DNA of 64,000 bases, from assembly GCA_015059945.1 (NCBI GenBank), contig SUZJ01000001.1, positions 186,001-250,000 on the forward strand, given 5' to 3'. The DNA comes from Rikenellaceae bacterium (lineage in GTDB: Bacteria > Bacteroidota > Bacteroidia > Bacteroidales > Rikenellaceae). Of this stretch, positions 32,989-42,537 are shown in pieces. The translations under genes were made by a program, and so were the position numbers. Position 1 is the stretch's first letter; each line of letters opens with the position of its first letter. Below the pieces are notes generated by a model. It did not search any database. It was given only the letters and a program-made list of their open reading frames with translations, and was not told where the DNA came from.

Positions 32989-35544
32989 TTACGAGCACTT
33001 GCTCCAGCCGCACGAGTGGCAAGTGGGGCAACCATTCTGGTAAACCAGGCTCTCGCTACCGCAGTTGGGGCACTTCTGTTTGCTCTTGGTGCCGTCTTTG
33101 ATATACTGCTTCAAGGCACGAGCCACACCTGCTTTCCAAACATTAATACCGTCGCTGGTGAACTGCAAGCTGTCTACCAAGTTTACAACATCGACAATAG
33201 GCATACCGTTACGCAACACGCCCGAAATCAGTTTGGCGTAGTTCCAGAACTCCATATCGAACAGACGCGAGATACCACCAATAATGTGGGGGTAGCCATA
33301 TTTATCTTTGAAGCGGAAGTCGTAGCGTTTGGTGCCGTCCTCTTCGCGAACTTTCACAATCCAACCCTTCTTGATGCTCTTGGGGATATAGAGCGACTCC
33401 TCGTCGATCTGACCTGTGAAAATCTCGTAGGGTTTGCCATCGTGGAGGCCCACAAATGCAATCCACTCCTCTTTGCCATTCTTGAACCTTACAACATCGG
33501 CCTCCAACTCGGCGGGGCGTTTAATGGGAGCCTTGCTCTCGACTGCCGCTGCGTTGTTGCCCTTGCTCTTGGTATCGATAAGCACACCGCTGCGCGAGCC
33601 GTCGCGGTATACGGTGATACCCTTACAGCCACTCTCCCAAGCAGTCTTATAAACATCGGCAACCAACTCCTCCGAAACATTGTTGGGCAGGTTTACGGTA
33701 ACCGAAATCGAGTGGTCTACCCACTTCTGGATAGCACCCTGCATCTTGACCTTAGCAACCCAGTCGATATCATTAGCTGTTGCGTGGTTGTAGGGCGAAG
33801 CTGCAACCAGAGCATCCATCTCGGCATCGCTCAGCTCGTTCAGGTTATCGACATTGTGGCCGGTGATTTTGAGCCACTCGACAAATTTGTGGTGGAACAC
33901 ATAGTACTCCTCGAAGCAGTCGCCCACCTCATCCTTATAGGTAATCTTAACATTCTGGTCGGTGGGATTAACCTTCCTACGACGTTTGTAAACAGGGCGG
34001 AACACAGGCTCAATACCCGAAGTGGTCTGCGACATAAGCGACACAGTACCGGTGGGGGCAATGGTCAGCATAGCGATATTCCTACGGCCATAGCGTACCA
34101 TATCTTCGTACAGCTGTGGATCGGCCTCGCGGATACGGGCAATCATTGGGTTACCCTCCTCTTTCAGGTTGTCGTACATTGGGAACGAGCCACGCTCTTT
34201 GGCCATCTTGACCGAGGCGCGATAGGCGTTCAAGCACAACTCCCTCTGGATGCTTACGGCAAAGTCGATAGCCTCGTCGGTACCATAGGTCAGGCCCAAA
34301 GCTGCCAACATATCACCCTCAGCAGTGATGCCCAGACCGGTACGGCGGCCCTTGATAGCCTTCTCTCTAATCTTCTCCCACAACGAGAGCTCTACACGGC
34401 GAACATCCAACTCCTCGGGGTCCCTACCAATCTTCTTGTGGATAAGGTCAATCTTCTCCAACTCCAAGTCGATAATATCGTCCATCATACGCATTGCCAT
34501 CTCGATATGTTTGGCAAACTTGTCGTGGTTGAACGAAGCCTCGGGGGTAAATGGCTTATCGACATAGCTGTAAAGGTTTAGCGCCAACAGGCGGCAGCTG
34601 TCGTAGGGGCACAGAGGAATCTCGCCACAAGGGTTGGTCGAAACGGTGCGGAAACCCTCGTCGGCATAGCAGTCGGGGATACTCTCGCGCAGCACAGTGT
34701 CCCAGAACAAGCAACCGGGCTCGGCACTCTTCCACGCATTGTGGATAATCTTCTGCCACAAAGCCGTAGCATCAATCTCTCTCTCATACAGAGGTTTGTC
34801 CGAATCGATAGGGAACTTCTGTACATACTTCTCACCACTCTGAACGCAGCGCATAAACTCGTCATCGACCTTAATCGACACGTTAGCACCAGTCACCTTG
34901 CCCTGAACAGTCTTGGCATCGATAAACTTCTCGGCGTCGGGGTGTTTGATTGAAAGGGTAAGCATCAAAGCACCACGGCGGCCATCCTGGGCCACCTCAC
35001 GAGTCGAGTTCGAGTAGCGCTCCATAAAGGGAACGATACCGGTAGAGGTCAAAGCACTATTCAACACTGGGGTACCAGCAGGGCGGAGGTGCGACAGGTC
35101 GTGGCCCACACCACCCCTACGCTTCATCAGCTGCACCTGCTCCTCGTCCATACGGATAATACCACCATAAGAGTCGGCGGGGTTGCGGTGGCCAATCACA
35201 AAGCAGTTAGAGAGCGAGGCGATCTGCAGATTGTTGCCAATACCGGTCATAGGGCCACCCTGAGGGATGACATACCTAAACTGGTCGAGCAACTCAAACA
35301 CATCCTGCTCGCTCAAGGGGTTGGGATAGTTGTTCTCGATACGGGCAATCTCGCCGGCGATGCGGTGGTGCATCTCTTCGGGCGAGCCCTCGTAGATTCG
35401 GTTGAACGAATCCTTCAACGCATACTTATTGACCCACACCATTGCGGCCAGGTCATCCCCCTTAAAATACTCCTTGGCATTGGCCAAGACATCTTCGTAC
35501 TTCAACTCTGTGAGGCCCGAAGCAACATTTCCCTTTTCTGACAT
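32989..35544 (-). CDS. nrdJ: Adenosylcobalamin-dependent class II ribonucleotide reductase
   Basis: Makes deoxyribonucleotides with a B12-generated thiyl radical, independent of oxygen. Seen in 851 residues: FVIGHRNPADSYGGI, RRGGVGHDLSHLRPAG, TREVAQDGRRGALML, the active-site loop NPCGEIPLCPYDSCRLLALN and TIAPTGTVSLMSQTTSGIEP. The C-terminus is a zinc-ribbon-like CPNCG...CPTCHSCGWSKCS with redox Cys pairs. Upstream is an inverted repeat and a DnaA-box-like site. I looked for a B12-box riboswitch in the leader and did not find one. Confidence 0.95.
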   Translation of the reverse strand: MSEKGNVASGLTELKYEDVLANAKEYFKGDDLAAMVWVNKYALKDSFNRIYEGSPEEMHHRIAGEIARIENNYPNPLSEQDVFELLDQFRYVIPQGGPMTGIGNNLQIASLSNCFVIGHRNPADSYGGIIRMDEEQVQLMKRRGGVGHDLSHLRPAGTPVLNSALTSTGIVPFMERYSNSTREVAQDGRRGALMLTLSIKHPDAEKFIDAKTVQGKVTGANVSIKVDDEFMRCVQSGEKYVQKFPIDSDKPLYEREIDATALWQKIIHNAWKSAEPGCLFWDTVLRESIPDCYADEGFRTVSTNPCGEIPLCPYDSCRLLALNLYSYVDKPFTPEASFNHDKFAKHIEMAMRMMDDIIDLELEKIDLIHKKIGRDPEELDVRRVELSLWEKIREKAIKGRRTGLGITAEGDMLAALGLTYGTDEAIDFAVSIQRELCLNAYRASVKMAKERGSFPMYDNLKEEGNPMIARIREADPQLYEDMVRYGRRNIAMLTIAPTGTVSLMSQTTSGIEPVFRPVYKRRRKVNPTDQNVKITYKDEVGDCFEEYYVFHHKFVEWLKITGHNVDNLNELSDAEMDALVAASPYNHATANDIDWVAKVKMQGAIQKWVDHSISVTVNLPNNVSEELVADVYKTAWESGCKGITVYRDGSRSGVLIDTKSKGNNAAAVESKAPIKRPAELEADVVRFKNGKEEWIAFVGLHDGKPYEIFTGQIDEESLYIPKSIKKGWIVKVREEDGTKRYDFRFKDKYGYPHIIGGISRLFDMEFWNYAKLISGVLRNGMPIVDVVNLVDSLQFTSDGINVWKAGVARALKQYIKDGTKSKQKCPNCGSESLVYQNGCPTCHSCGWSKCS

Positions 35545-35694
35545 AGTGCTATATATATTTTTTCGATTTTGTCGAATTGTGGTAGGTTCTGAGTAGCGGT
35601 AAAAAAAACTTATCTTCCTATTTCATAGGGCGATAAGCAGTCAGGCTCCATTAGGGGCCATTTGTTGGTGCAAAGTTGCACTATTTTTTTTGAT

Positions 35695-35738
35695 TTATCA
35701 ACAGTGTTCACACACTTTATAAACAATTTGTGAACACT
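35695..35738. promoter_or_regulatory. Inverted repeat and DnaA-box-like site upstream of nrdJ
   Basis: AGTGTTCACA (35703-35712) is perfectly inverted as TGTGAACACT (35729-35738), and TTATCAACA (35695-35703), one base from the DnaA box TTATCCACA, abuts it. On the minus strand this is about 150-195 bases before nrdJ and just after folB. It may be an operator or a weak folB terminator. Confidence 0.4.
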
Positions 35739-35750
35739 TTCATAAAGGTG

Positions 35751-36104
35751 TTATTTTGACATAGTTACGCTAACCCTTTCGACCTTACCACCAAGGGGTG
35801 GGGCGAGCTTCGACACCTTCACAGTAGATGTAACTATCTGAGGGAAAGCACTATTCACAGCCTCCAATATGCGCCAAGCAACATTTTCGAGTGTATTAGA
35901 GGGGATGCGCACCACCTCGCTCACCAGTTCGTAGACGCTAAGGTAGTTGACACTTTTCAACAATTCGTCGGTCGCAGGCATATCACCCACCTCAACATCC
36001 ATAGCCAAGTCTATCTGGAAGCGATTGCCAACCACCTTTTCCAAGTCGTAGCAGCCGTGGGGAGCGTGAAACTCCATCCTTTCGAGCTCGATTTTTGCCC
36101 TCAT
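35751..36104 (-). CDS. folB: Dihydroneopterin aldolase
   Basis: Folate-pathway enzyme cleaving 7,8-dihydroneopterin to 6-hydroxymethyl-dihydropterin and glycolaldehyde. The 117-residue form starts at the ATG at 36104, 14 bases past the kinase stop; an earlier in-frame codon would overlap that gene. The FolB signatures MEFHAPHGCYDLEK near residue 12, NYLSVYELV and the late KLAPPLGGKVE with the catalytic Lys are present. It lies between a PfkB kinase and nrdJ. Confidence 0.93.
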   Translation of the reverse strand: MRAKIELERMEFHAPHGCYDLEKVVGNRFQIDLAMDVEVGDMPATDELLKSVNYLSVYELVSEVVRIPSNTLENVAWRILEAVNSAFPQIVTSTVKVSKLAPPLGGKVERVSVTMSK

Positions 36105-36118
36105 ATTTACACCCTTTT

Positions 36119-37129
36119 TTAGAACAGACACTTCTGGGTTTTAACCTCCTCTACCAGCGAGAAAATCTCCTTCCAAGCCTCCTCGCCAAAGGTTGTACCC
36201 ACAACCTCAATCACCTTGCCCGCAGTAATGGCACCAATGGTACCACACTGGCGCAAATCCAACCCTTGGCACAAGCCCGACATAAAGCCCGCAGCATAGA
36301 AGTCGCCCGCACCGGTGGTATCAACCCTCTTGGCTGCAGCCATAATGCCCACCTGCAATGGCTCCAAGCCATCTTTCTTAATAAGGGCTCCGCGAGTGCC
36401 AATCTTAACCACAGCCAACTGGCACCTTGAAGCGATAAATTCCAAAGCCTTCTCGGGCTCCTTCTCGCCACTAAATGCGGCAGCCTCCTGCTCATTTGCA
36501 AAGATTATGTCTACATACTTATCTACAATATCGAGCAGAAAAGCCCTATTCTCCAACACCACATTGTAGCTCGCAAGGTCAATAGCCACCTTCAAGCCAC
36601 ACTCCTTGGCCAACTTTATGGCGTGGCGTATAACCGAGTGGCTCTGAACCATAAAGCCCTCGATGTACAAACAGTCATAACCCTCAAAGGCCTCTGCGGT
36701 AATATCGGCCTCGCACAATTCGAGCGCTGCACCCAAGTAGGTAATCATTGTGCGCTCGCCATCGGGCGACACAAGCGACAAGCAACGGCCCGAGCGGTTT
36801 ACACCGTGTGCAACATAGGGGTCAATACCCAGATTGTCGAGAGCCTGCTCAAAGAAGTGGCCCGTAGAGTCCTTGCCCACCTTGCCAATATAACCAACAG
36901 GGGTACCCAAGCGTGCCATACAGCGAATGGTATTGGCGGCACTACCACCCAACGAGAGAGTGTGGGGCAGGTCGGCCGTTTCGCCCTGGATTTGTCGCTG
37001 AAACTCCGAGTCTACAAGGTTCATACTACCTTTACCGAGGTTGAGGCGGTCGAGCACCTCGTCGTTGCGCAGGTTTACCAAAAAGTCTGTCAGGGCATTA
37101 CCAATGCCAATTACTCGCTTGATTTGCAT
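36119..37129 (-). CDS. PfkB-family carbohydrate/nucleoside kinase (adenosine-kinase-like)
   Basis: Ribokinase-fold kinase of 336 residues. N-terminal SLGGSAANTIRCMARLG matches the first PfkB signature, and DTTGAGDFYAAGFMSGL (about residue 272) is the second, with catalytic Asp in GAGD. Overall pattern and length are nearest the adenosine-kinase/sugar-kinase branch common in Bacteroidota; substrate not provable by eye. A TATCTTTG -7 box lies at 37176-37183, 47 bases upstream. Confidence 0.9.
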   Translation of the reverse strand: MQIKRVIGIGNALTDFLVNLRNDEVLDRLNLGKGSMNLVDSEFQRQIQGETADLPHTLSLGGSAANTIRCMARLGTPVGYIGKVGKDSTGHFFEQALDNLGIDPYVAHGVNRSGRCLSLVSPDGERTMITYLGAALELCEADITAEAFEGYDCLYIEGFMVQSHSVIRHAIKLAKECGLKVAIDLASYNVVLENRAFLLDIVDKYVDIIFANEQEAAAFSGEKEPEKALEFIASRCQLAVVKIGTRGALIKKDGLEPLQVGIMAAAKRVDTTGAGDFYAAGFMSGLCQGLDLRQCGTIGAITAGKVIEVVGTTFGEEAWKEIFSLVEEVKTQKCLF

Positions 37130-37204
37130 TTTGTTTTGGGTTGTGTTTTGTTGGTGTGGTCTTATTTTGCAGCCACAAAGATATGAAATTGAATTGATAT
37201 TTGC

Positions 37205-37654
37205 CTACTTATCTTGGCTGTCAATCCAAATAGTTACGGGGCCGTCATTTAGCAGGGTTACCTTCATATCGGCACCAAAGCGGCCACAGGGTATGGGTTT
37301 ACCTATGGCGGTGGCAAGTTTTGCCTTGAACGACTCATAGAGGGGCACAGCTACGGCCTCGCCTGCGGCGTGAATATAGCTGGGGCGGTTACCCTTGCGG
37401 GTGGCGGCTTGCAAGGTGAACTGGCTCACCACAAGCGCCTGGCCATCGACCTGGCGCACATCGAGATTCATAACTCCGTTTTCGTCGTCAAAGATGCGCA
37501 GTTGGCTACACTTTTTGACCAGATAATTGACATCCTCTTCGGTGTCGGTTGTGGCCACACCTACAAAGATAAGCAGTCCGTGACCAATCTGCGCCACCTG
37601 TTCACCCTCTATCACTACGTTTGCGTGAGCTACACGCTGTACCAGTGCTCTCAT
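37205..37654 (-). CDS. dtd: D-aminoacyl-tRNA deacylase
   Basis: Removes D-amino acids wrongly charged on tRNA. The 149-residue sequence is full length with the family motifs MRALVQRV at the N-terminus, VVSQFTLQA (SQFTL, about residue 79) and the C-terminal active-site region GRFGADMKVTLLNDGPVTIW (G-P cis motif). It is encoded 39 bases after polA in the same run. Confidence 0.96.
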   Translation of the reverse strand: MRALVQRVAHANVVIEGEQVAQIGHGLLIFVGVATTDTEEDVNYLVKKCSQLRIFDDENGVMNLDVRQVDGQALVVSQFTLQAATRKGNRPSYIHAAGEAVAVPLYESFKAKLATAIGKPIPCGRFGADMKVTLLNDGPVTIWIDSQDK

Positions 37655-37693
37655 CAGGATTATGGTTGGGATTAGGTTTTGTTTTTATAGTTC

Positions 37694-40561
37694 TCAATGT
37701 GCATCGAGCCAGTTTTGGCCCTCGCCAATATCTACCGTAAGAGGTACGAGCAGCTGGGCAGCCCCCTCCATCGACTCGCGCAGAATGACCTTTACTCTCT
37801 CAATTTCACTATTGGGGCAATCGACAACAAGCTCGTCGTGTACCTGCAAAATCATCTTGGCCTGCAACCCCTCGGTGCGGAGTCGGTCGCTCACGCGGGC
37901 CATTGCTATCTTTATTATATCGGCAGCCGAGCCCTGCAGGGGTGCGTTTATGGCGTTGCGCTCGGCCAGTGAGCGAACATTGGCGTTGGCCGAGTTGATA
38001 TCGGGCAGGTAGCGACGTCGGCCAAAGATGGTCTGCACATAGCCATTGGTCTTTGCATCGGCTATGGTGTGGTCGATATACTCTTTCACTGCGGGGTAAG
38101 AGCGGAAGTAGCCCTCAATAATCTCCTTGGCCTCTGCCATACTCATATCGCCACCCATACGCTGGCGCAGACCAAAGGCCGAAATGCCATAGATGATGCC
38201 AAAGTTGGCGGTCTTGGCCTTACGGCGCTGGTCGGAGCTAACCTCGGTAGGTGAGGTGTGGAACAACCTTGCAGCGGTGTCGCGGTGAATATCCTCGCCA
38301 CTGCGGAAGGCCTCGACCATTGCAGCATCGCCACTCGCATTGGCCATCAATCGCAGCTCAACCTGCGAGTAGTCGGCCGCAAGCAGGGTGTGCTCACCAT
38401 CGGAAGCTACAAAGGCGCGGCGTATGCGTCGGCCCATATAATCACGAACAGGGATGTTTTGCAGATTAGGGTTGGTCGAGCTCAGTCGGCCCGTAGCCGT
38501 AACGGCCTGATTGTAGGAGGTGTGTATGCGCCCTGTCTTGGGGTTTACCAGCGCAGGCAGGGCCTCGACATAGGTCGAGAGTAGTTTTTTCACCCCTCGG
38601 TATTCGAGGATGAGGGGCACTATGGGGTGGCGGTCCGAGAGGAACACCAAGTACTCCTCCTCGGTGCTGTACTGTTTGGTCTTTGTCTTTTGGGGCTTGG
38701 AGTCGATGCGGAGCACCTCGAAGAGGGCCACACCCAGTTGGCGCGACGAGTTTACATTCAGGTCGGGTATACCCGCCAGCGAGCGAATCTGCTCTTCGAG
38801 CTCGACCAATCGGGCTGAAAGCTCGTGGCCATAGTCGGCCAGCTGCGCCACATCAACCTTCACACCCTCCCACTCCATATCGGCCAGTGTGCGGATGAGG
38901 GGTTGTTCGATGGTTTTGTATAGGTCGGTAGCCCCCACCTCGGCCAACTTGGGCACCAGCGCGTGGTAGAGTTGCAGGGTGATGTCGGCATCCTCGGCAC
39001 AATAGGGGGCAACAAGCTCAACAGCCACGCGGTCCATTGTGAGCTGTTTGGCCCCTCGGCCTATAAGGCTCTCTATCTCTATGGGTTGGTAGCCCAAGAG
39101 TTTCTGAGCCAAGTAGTTCATATTGTGGCGCTGCTCAGGGTCTACGAGGTAGTGCATAATCATTGTGTCCCACAGAGGGCCACCCACCTCAACACCCGCC
39201 GCACGCAACATCAGCAGGTCGAACTTTATGTTCTGGCCCACCTTACCTGTTACGGGGTTTTCCAGCAGAGGGCGCAGTAGGGCAATTCGCTCGGCTCGGT
39301 TGGCCGAAGTGAGCGGAACATAGTAGCCCTTGTGTGGCTCGGCCGAAAGACCAATGCCCACAATCTGGTCCGAGAAGTAGTCAAAACCCGTTGTTTCGGT
39401 GTCAAATGACAGCAGTGGTGCCTTTTGCAGTTCGGCCACCATAGCCTCGATAGCCTCGGTGGTGTCGGCAGTGATATATGTGTGGTCTACCGAGTCTATT
39501 GTTTTATAGAGCGGTGCGGCCATCGAAAAGAGGTCTTGCGCGGGGGCGGTGGTTGCGGGCGCATTGGGTTGAGCCACAGCAACGGGGTTGCCAAAAAGGT
39601 CGGTTGGTTGTGGTTGGGTGGTAGCCGAAGTTGCGGGGCACTCCTTATACCCCGTAGCCTCGGGGCACACCTGACCATTAAAGGGCGAGTGGGCACCCAG
39701 CTCCATCTCGCGCAAGAACATATTGAAGTCCAGTTTGCGGTATATCTCCCTGAGCGCATCGCAGTCGGGGGCACACATAGCCAACTCCGATGGGACAAAC
39801 TCGATGGGGGCATCCAGAGCGATGGTTGCCAACACCTTCGAGAGCCTCAACTGGTCGGCACCAGCCTCGACATTCTCGCGCTGTTTGCCCTTCAGGCGGC
39901 TTGTGTCGGCCAGAATCTCCTCTACGGTACCAATCTCGTTTACAAGTTTTATGGCTCCCTTCTCGCCAACACCCTTCACACCAGGGATATTGTCGGCAGC
40001 ATCGCCCCAAAGGGCCAAGATGTCGATAACCTTGCGGGGATCGCTAAAACCATAGTGGGCCTCTATCTCGGCAGGGCCCACAATCTCTACCCCATCGCCA
40101 CCCTTGCGCTGTTTGTAGATGCGCACCGTGGGGGTTACAAGCTGTCCAAAGTCCTTGTCGGGGGTAACCATATAGACGTCATAACCCTGTGCGGCAGCCT
40201 TGTGGGCCAGGGTGCCGATAACATCGTCGGCCTCGTAGCCCGCCACCTCCAGCACGGGTATGCGCATAGCCGCCAAAATCTCCTTGATATAGGGCACAGC
40301 AGCAATAATATCCTCGGGGGTTTCGCTACGGTTGGCCTTATACTCGGGGAAGAGTTGGTTGCGGAAGTTGCCACCCTTGGGGTCAAAGGCAACACCCAGG
40401 TAGTGGGGCCTCTCGTTAATCAAAATGTCGCGCAGGAATTTCGTAAAGCCAAATATGGGCGAGGTGTTGAGCCCCTGTCGGTTGCGCATAGGGCGACCGG
40501 CAAAGGCGTAGTAAGCACGAAAAATCTGTGCGTAGGCGTCTATAAGGAATAGTTTTTCCAC
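37694..40561 (-). CDS. polA: DNA polymerase I
   Basis: Repair and Okazaki-fragment polymerase of 955 residues with all three domains: 5'-3' exonuclease (residues about 1-290, LIDAYAQIFRAYYAF and GDAADNIPGVKGVGEKGA), 3'-5' proofreading exonuclease (about 350-540, beginning LSFDTETTGFD, so the DxE metal ligands are kept) and polymerase (about 560-955, with LLAADYSQVELR, the RRKAKTANFGIIYGIS O-helix and LQVHDELV). It follows sppA by 29 bases. Confidence 0.98.
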   Translation of the reverse strand: MEKLFLIDAYAQIFRAYYAFAGRPMRNRQGLNTSPIFGFTKFLRDILINERPHYLGVAFDPKGGNFRNQLFPEYKANRSETPEDIIAAVPYIKEILAAMRIPVLEVAGYEADDVIGTLAHKAAAQGYDVYMVTPDKDFGQLVTPTVRIYKQRKGGDGVEIVGPAEIEAHYGFSDPRKVIDILALWGDAADNIPGVKGVGEKGAIKLVNEIGTVEEILADTSRLKGKQRENVEAGADQLRLSKVLATIALDAPIEFVPSELAMCAPDCDALREIYRKLDFNMFLREMELGAHSPFNGQVCPEATGYKECPATSATTQPQPTDLFGNPVAVAQPNAPATTAPAQDLFSMAAPLYKTIDSVDHTYITADTTEAIEAMVAELQKAPLLSFDTETTGFDYFSDQIVGIGLSAEPHKGYYVPLTSANRAERIALLRPLLENPVTGKVGQNIKFDLLMLRAAGVEVGGPLWDTMIMHYLVDPEQRHNMNYLAQKLLGYQPIEIESLIGRGAKQLTMDRVAVELVAPYCAEDADITLQLYHALVPKLAEVGATDLYKTIEQPLIRTLADMEWEGVKVDVAQLADYGHELSARLVELEEQIRSLAGIPDLNVNSSRQLGVALFEVLRIDSKPQKTKTKQYSTEEEYLVFLSDRHPIVPLILEYRGVKKLLSTYVEALPALVNPKTGRIHTSYNQAVTATGRLSSTNPNLQNIPVRDYMGRRIRRAFVASDGEHTLLAADYSQVELRLMANASGDAAMVEAFRSGEDIHRDTAARLFHTSPTEVSSDQRRKAKTANFGIIYGISAFGLRQRMGGDMSMAEAKEIIEGYFRSYPAVKEYIDHTIADAKTNGYVQTIFGRRRYLPDINSANANVRSLAERNAINAPLQGSAADIIKIAMARVSDRLRTEGLQAKMILQVHDELVVDCPNSEIERVKVILRESMEGAAQLLVPLTVDIGEGQNWLDAH

Positions 40562-40590
40562 AGCAATGGGGGTACTATATATATTATGTA

Positions 40591-42351
40591 TTAGTAGATG
40601 CTAATATCGTAGGGCATACGGGCCAAAACTCCACCCTGCTCGACAGCCCTCTCAATGGCGTTGTAGTAGCGCAGGGCCTTGCCCAGTTCGCTCTTCTGCA
40701 TCGACACCTTGGCGGTGAGCAGTTGGTTAATTATACGGGTCAGCTCATCCTCCTCTTCGAGAATCTCGGTGATGCGGTAGTTGTCGCCCAGCTCAGCCTT
40801 CTCGGCAGCGATAACAATAGCCTCTTTAAGGCCACCAAATCCATCAACAAGGCCAATTTGCTCGGCATCAACACCTGCCCACACGCGGCCCTGACCAATC
40901 TTATCAACCTCGGCGGTGGTCATACCCCTACCCTCGGCAACGTGGCCAATGAAGGTGCCATAGACGTCCTCGACCGACTGCTGCAAGTAGCCCAACTCGC
41001 TCTTATCCAATGGGCGGAACAGCGAGCCCATATCGGCGTGGGGGTTGCTCTTGGCCACATCTACGGTTACTCCCAACTTATCTTTCAGCGCATCGCGACC
41101 GTTGGGAATCATACCAAACACACCGATAGAGCCCGTAAGGGTGGTGCGGTTAGCAATGATATGGTTAGCAGGCGAAGAGATGTAGTAGCCACCCGAAGCG
41201 GCATAGTTACCCATCGACACAATGATAGGTTTCTCGGCTTTGAGCAGTTGCAACTCGCGCCACATAACCTCCGAGGCGAGAGCGCTGCCACCGGGCGAGT
41301 TGACCCTCAGCACTACGGCCTTTACACCCTCATCCTCGCGAGCGCGGCGAATCTGGTCGGCAGTGGTGGCACTGCCAATAATGCCCTCGCCACCCGCACC
41401 GTCGATAATCTCGCCATCGGCATAGATGATGGCCACCTTGTTGGGCGAAATCTTCTTCTCCACAAGGGTTGAGCAGTAGTCCGACAGCGACACCAAGTTG
41501 GGCTCGCCACCATCAACACCACTCTTCTCGGCCAAGTAGTTCATAACCTCGTCGTAGTAGGCCAGTTGGTCTACAAAGCCCAGTTCGACAGCCTTCTCGG
41601 GCGAGCTTACGGCCAAATTGGATGCGTGGAGGTTGAGGTAGTGGGGCGACATATTGCGGCTCAGGGCAACATCATCAACCAAAGCGTTCCACATCGAGCC
41701 CACCATCTTCTCGGTCTGGAGCCTATTGGCGGGGCTCATACGGTCGGTGATATAGGGCTCAACGGCCGACTTGAAGGTGCCGTGGCGAACAATCTGCACC
41801 TCTACGCCCAGTTTGTCGAGCAGCCCCTTGAAGAAGATGCTCTGGCTGGCCAGACCACGCCAATCGAACGCACCCTCGGGGTTGAGGAAGATGCGGTCGG
41901 CACCCGAAGCGAGCCAGTAGAGGCCCTGCGAATAACTCTCGCTATAAGCAACCACAAACTTGCCACTCTCTTTCTTAAAGTCCTCAATCAGAGCGCGGAA
42001 CTCCTCAATCTGCGAGGTGCCCTCTATGGCACCCATACCCTCGGGCGAGATGTAAACACCCTTGATGTTGGCATCTGTCTTGGCAGCCTCAAAGGCCTCG
42101 ATGAGTTGCAGGGTGGTTAGGCTATGGATAAACTCAAACGAGCCGCTACTGCCCGATGCAAAGGTGGGCATACGGGGCGAGTCGTAGAGGTTGGTGCCAA
42201 AATCGAGGTGCAACACACTATTGGGCTCAACAACCACAGGCTCCGACGACATTGCCGACGAGGCAATCGATACCAAAATAATAATAGGCAGCAGGGCTAC
42301 GACCAACACGGCCAGCAGCGCCGCAAAGAAAGTCTTGAAAAATGATTTCAT
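40591..42351 (-). CDS. sppA: Signal peptide peptidase SppA, 67 kDa type
   Basis: Membrane-bound S49 serine peptidase that degrades cleaved signal peptides. Start at the ATG at 42351, just before the single N-terminal helix (residues 5-28); upstream in-frame codons cross the -7 box. The 586-residue protein has two tandem S49 domains. The catalytic Lys is in GTFKSAVEPY (about residue 195) and the catalytic Ser in GNYAASGGYYIS (about residue 385), the split active site typical of the double-length form. Confidence 0.95.
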   Translation of the reverse strand: MKSFFKTFFAALLAVLVVALLPIIILVSIASSAMSSEPVVVEPNSVLHLDFGTNLYDSPRMPTFASGSSGSFEFIHSLTTLQLIEAFEAAKTDANIKGVYISPEGMGAIEGTSQIEEFRALIEDFKKESGKFVVAYSESYSQGLYWLASGADRIFLNPEGAFDWRGLASQSIFFKGLLDKLGVEVQIVRHGTFKSAVEPYITDRMSPANRLQTEKMVGSMWNALVDDVALSRNMSPHYLNLHASNLAVSSPEKAVELGFVDQLAYYDEVMNYLAEKSGVDGGEPNLVSLSDYCSTLVEKKISPNKVAIIYADGEIIDGAGGEGIIGSATTADQIRRAREDEGVKAVVLRVNSPGGSALASEVMWRELQLLKAEKPIIVSMGNYAASGGYYISSPANHIIANRTTLTGSIGVFGMIPNGRDALKDKLGVTVDVAKSNPHADMGSLFRPLDKSELGYLQQSVEDVYGTFIGHVAEGRGMTTAEVDKIGQGRVWAGVDAEQIGLVDGFGGLKEAIVIAAEKAELGDNYRITEILEEEDELTRIINQLLTAKVSMQKSELGKALRYYNAIERAVEQGGVLARMPYDISIY

Positions 42352-42420
42352 AGCTGAAAATTTTATTTGTTTTTGCGTTTCGTTTACTCTTTTGTATACA
42401 AAAATTTCGTTAGAATAGTA

Positions 42421-42500
42421 CAAATATATGGTTTTTACGACAAAGAAAAGCTATATTTGTAGATTAAATTTAACCTGCCACGCCCCCTTTGGGGGGCGGC
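42421..42500. promoter_or_regulatory. Mirror-image divergent promoters of sppA and mrp, with a leader hairpin
   Basis: A minus-strand TATATTTG (42421-42428, for sppA) and a plus-strand TATATTTG (42452-42459, for mrp) form a perfect 8-bp inverted repeat around 23 bases, so polymerases would overlap. The mrp leader then contains CGCCCCC-TTTG-GGGGGCG (42481-42498), a very GC-rich hairpin about 40 bases before the start codon. Confidence 0.55.
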
Positions 42501-42537
42501 ACAACAAAAAAAACGCAAAACAACAGCAAAAATAGTT

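Noticed and set aside
35545..35750. Cobalamin riboswitch upstream of nrdJ
   Set aside because: A B12-box-like AGTCAGG word occurs only on the wrong strand (near 35638-35648), and no multi-stem layout was found.
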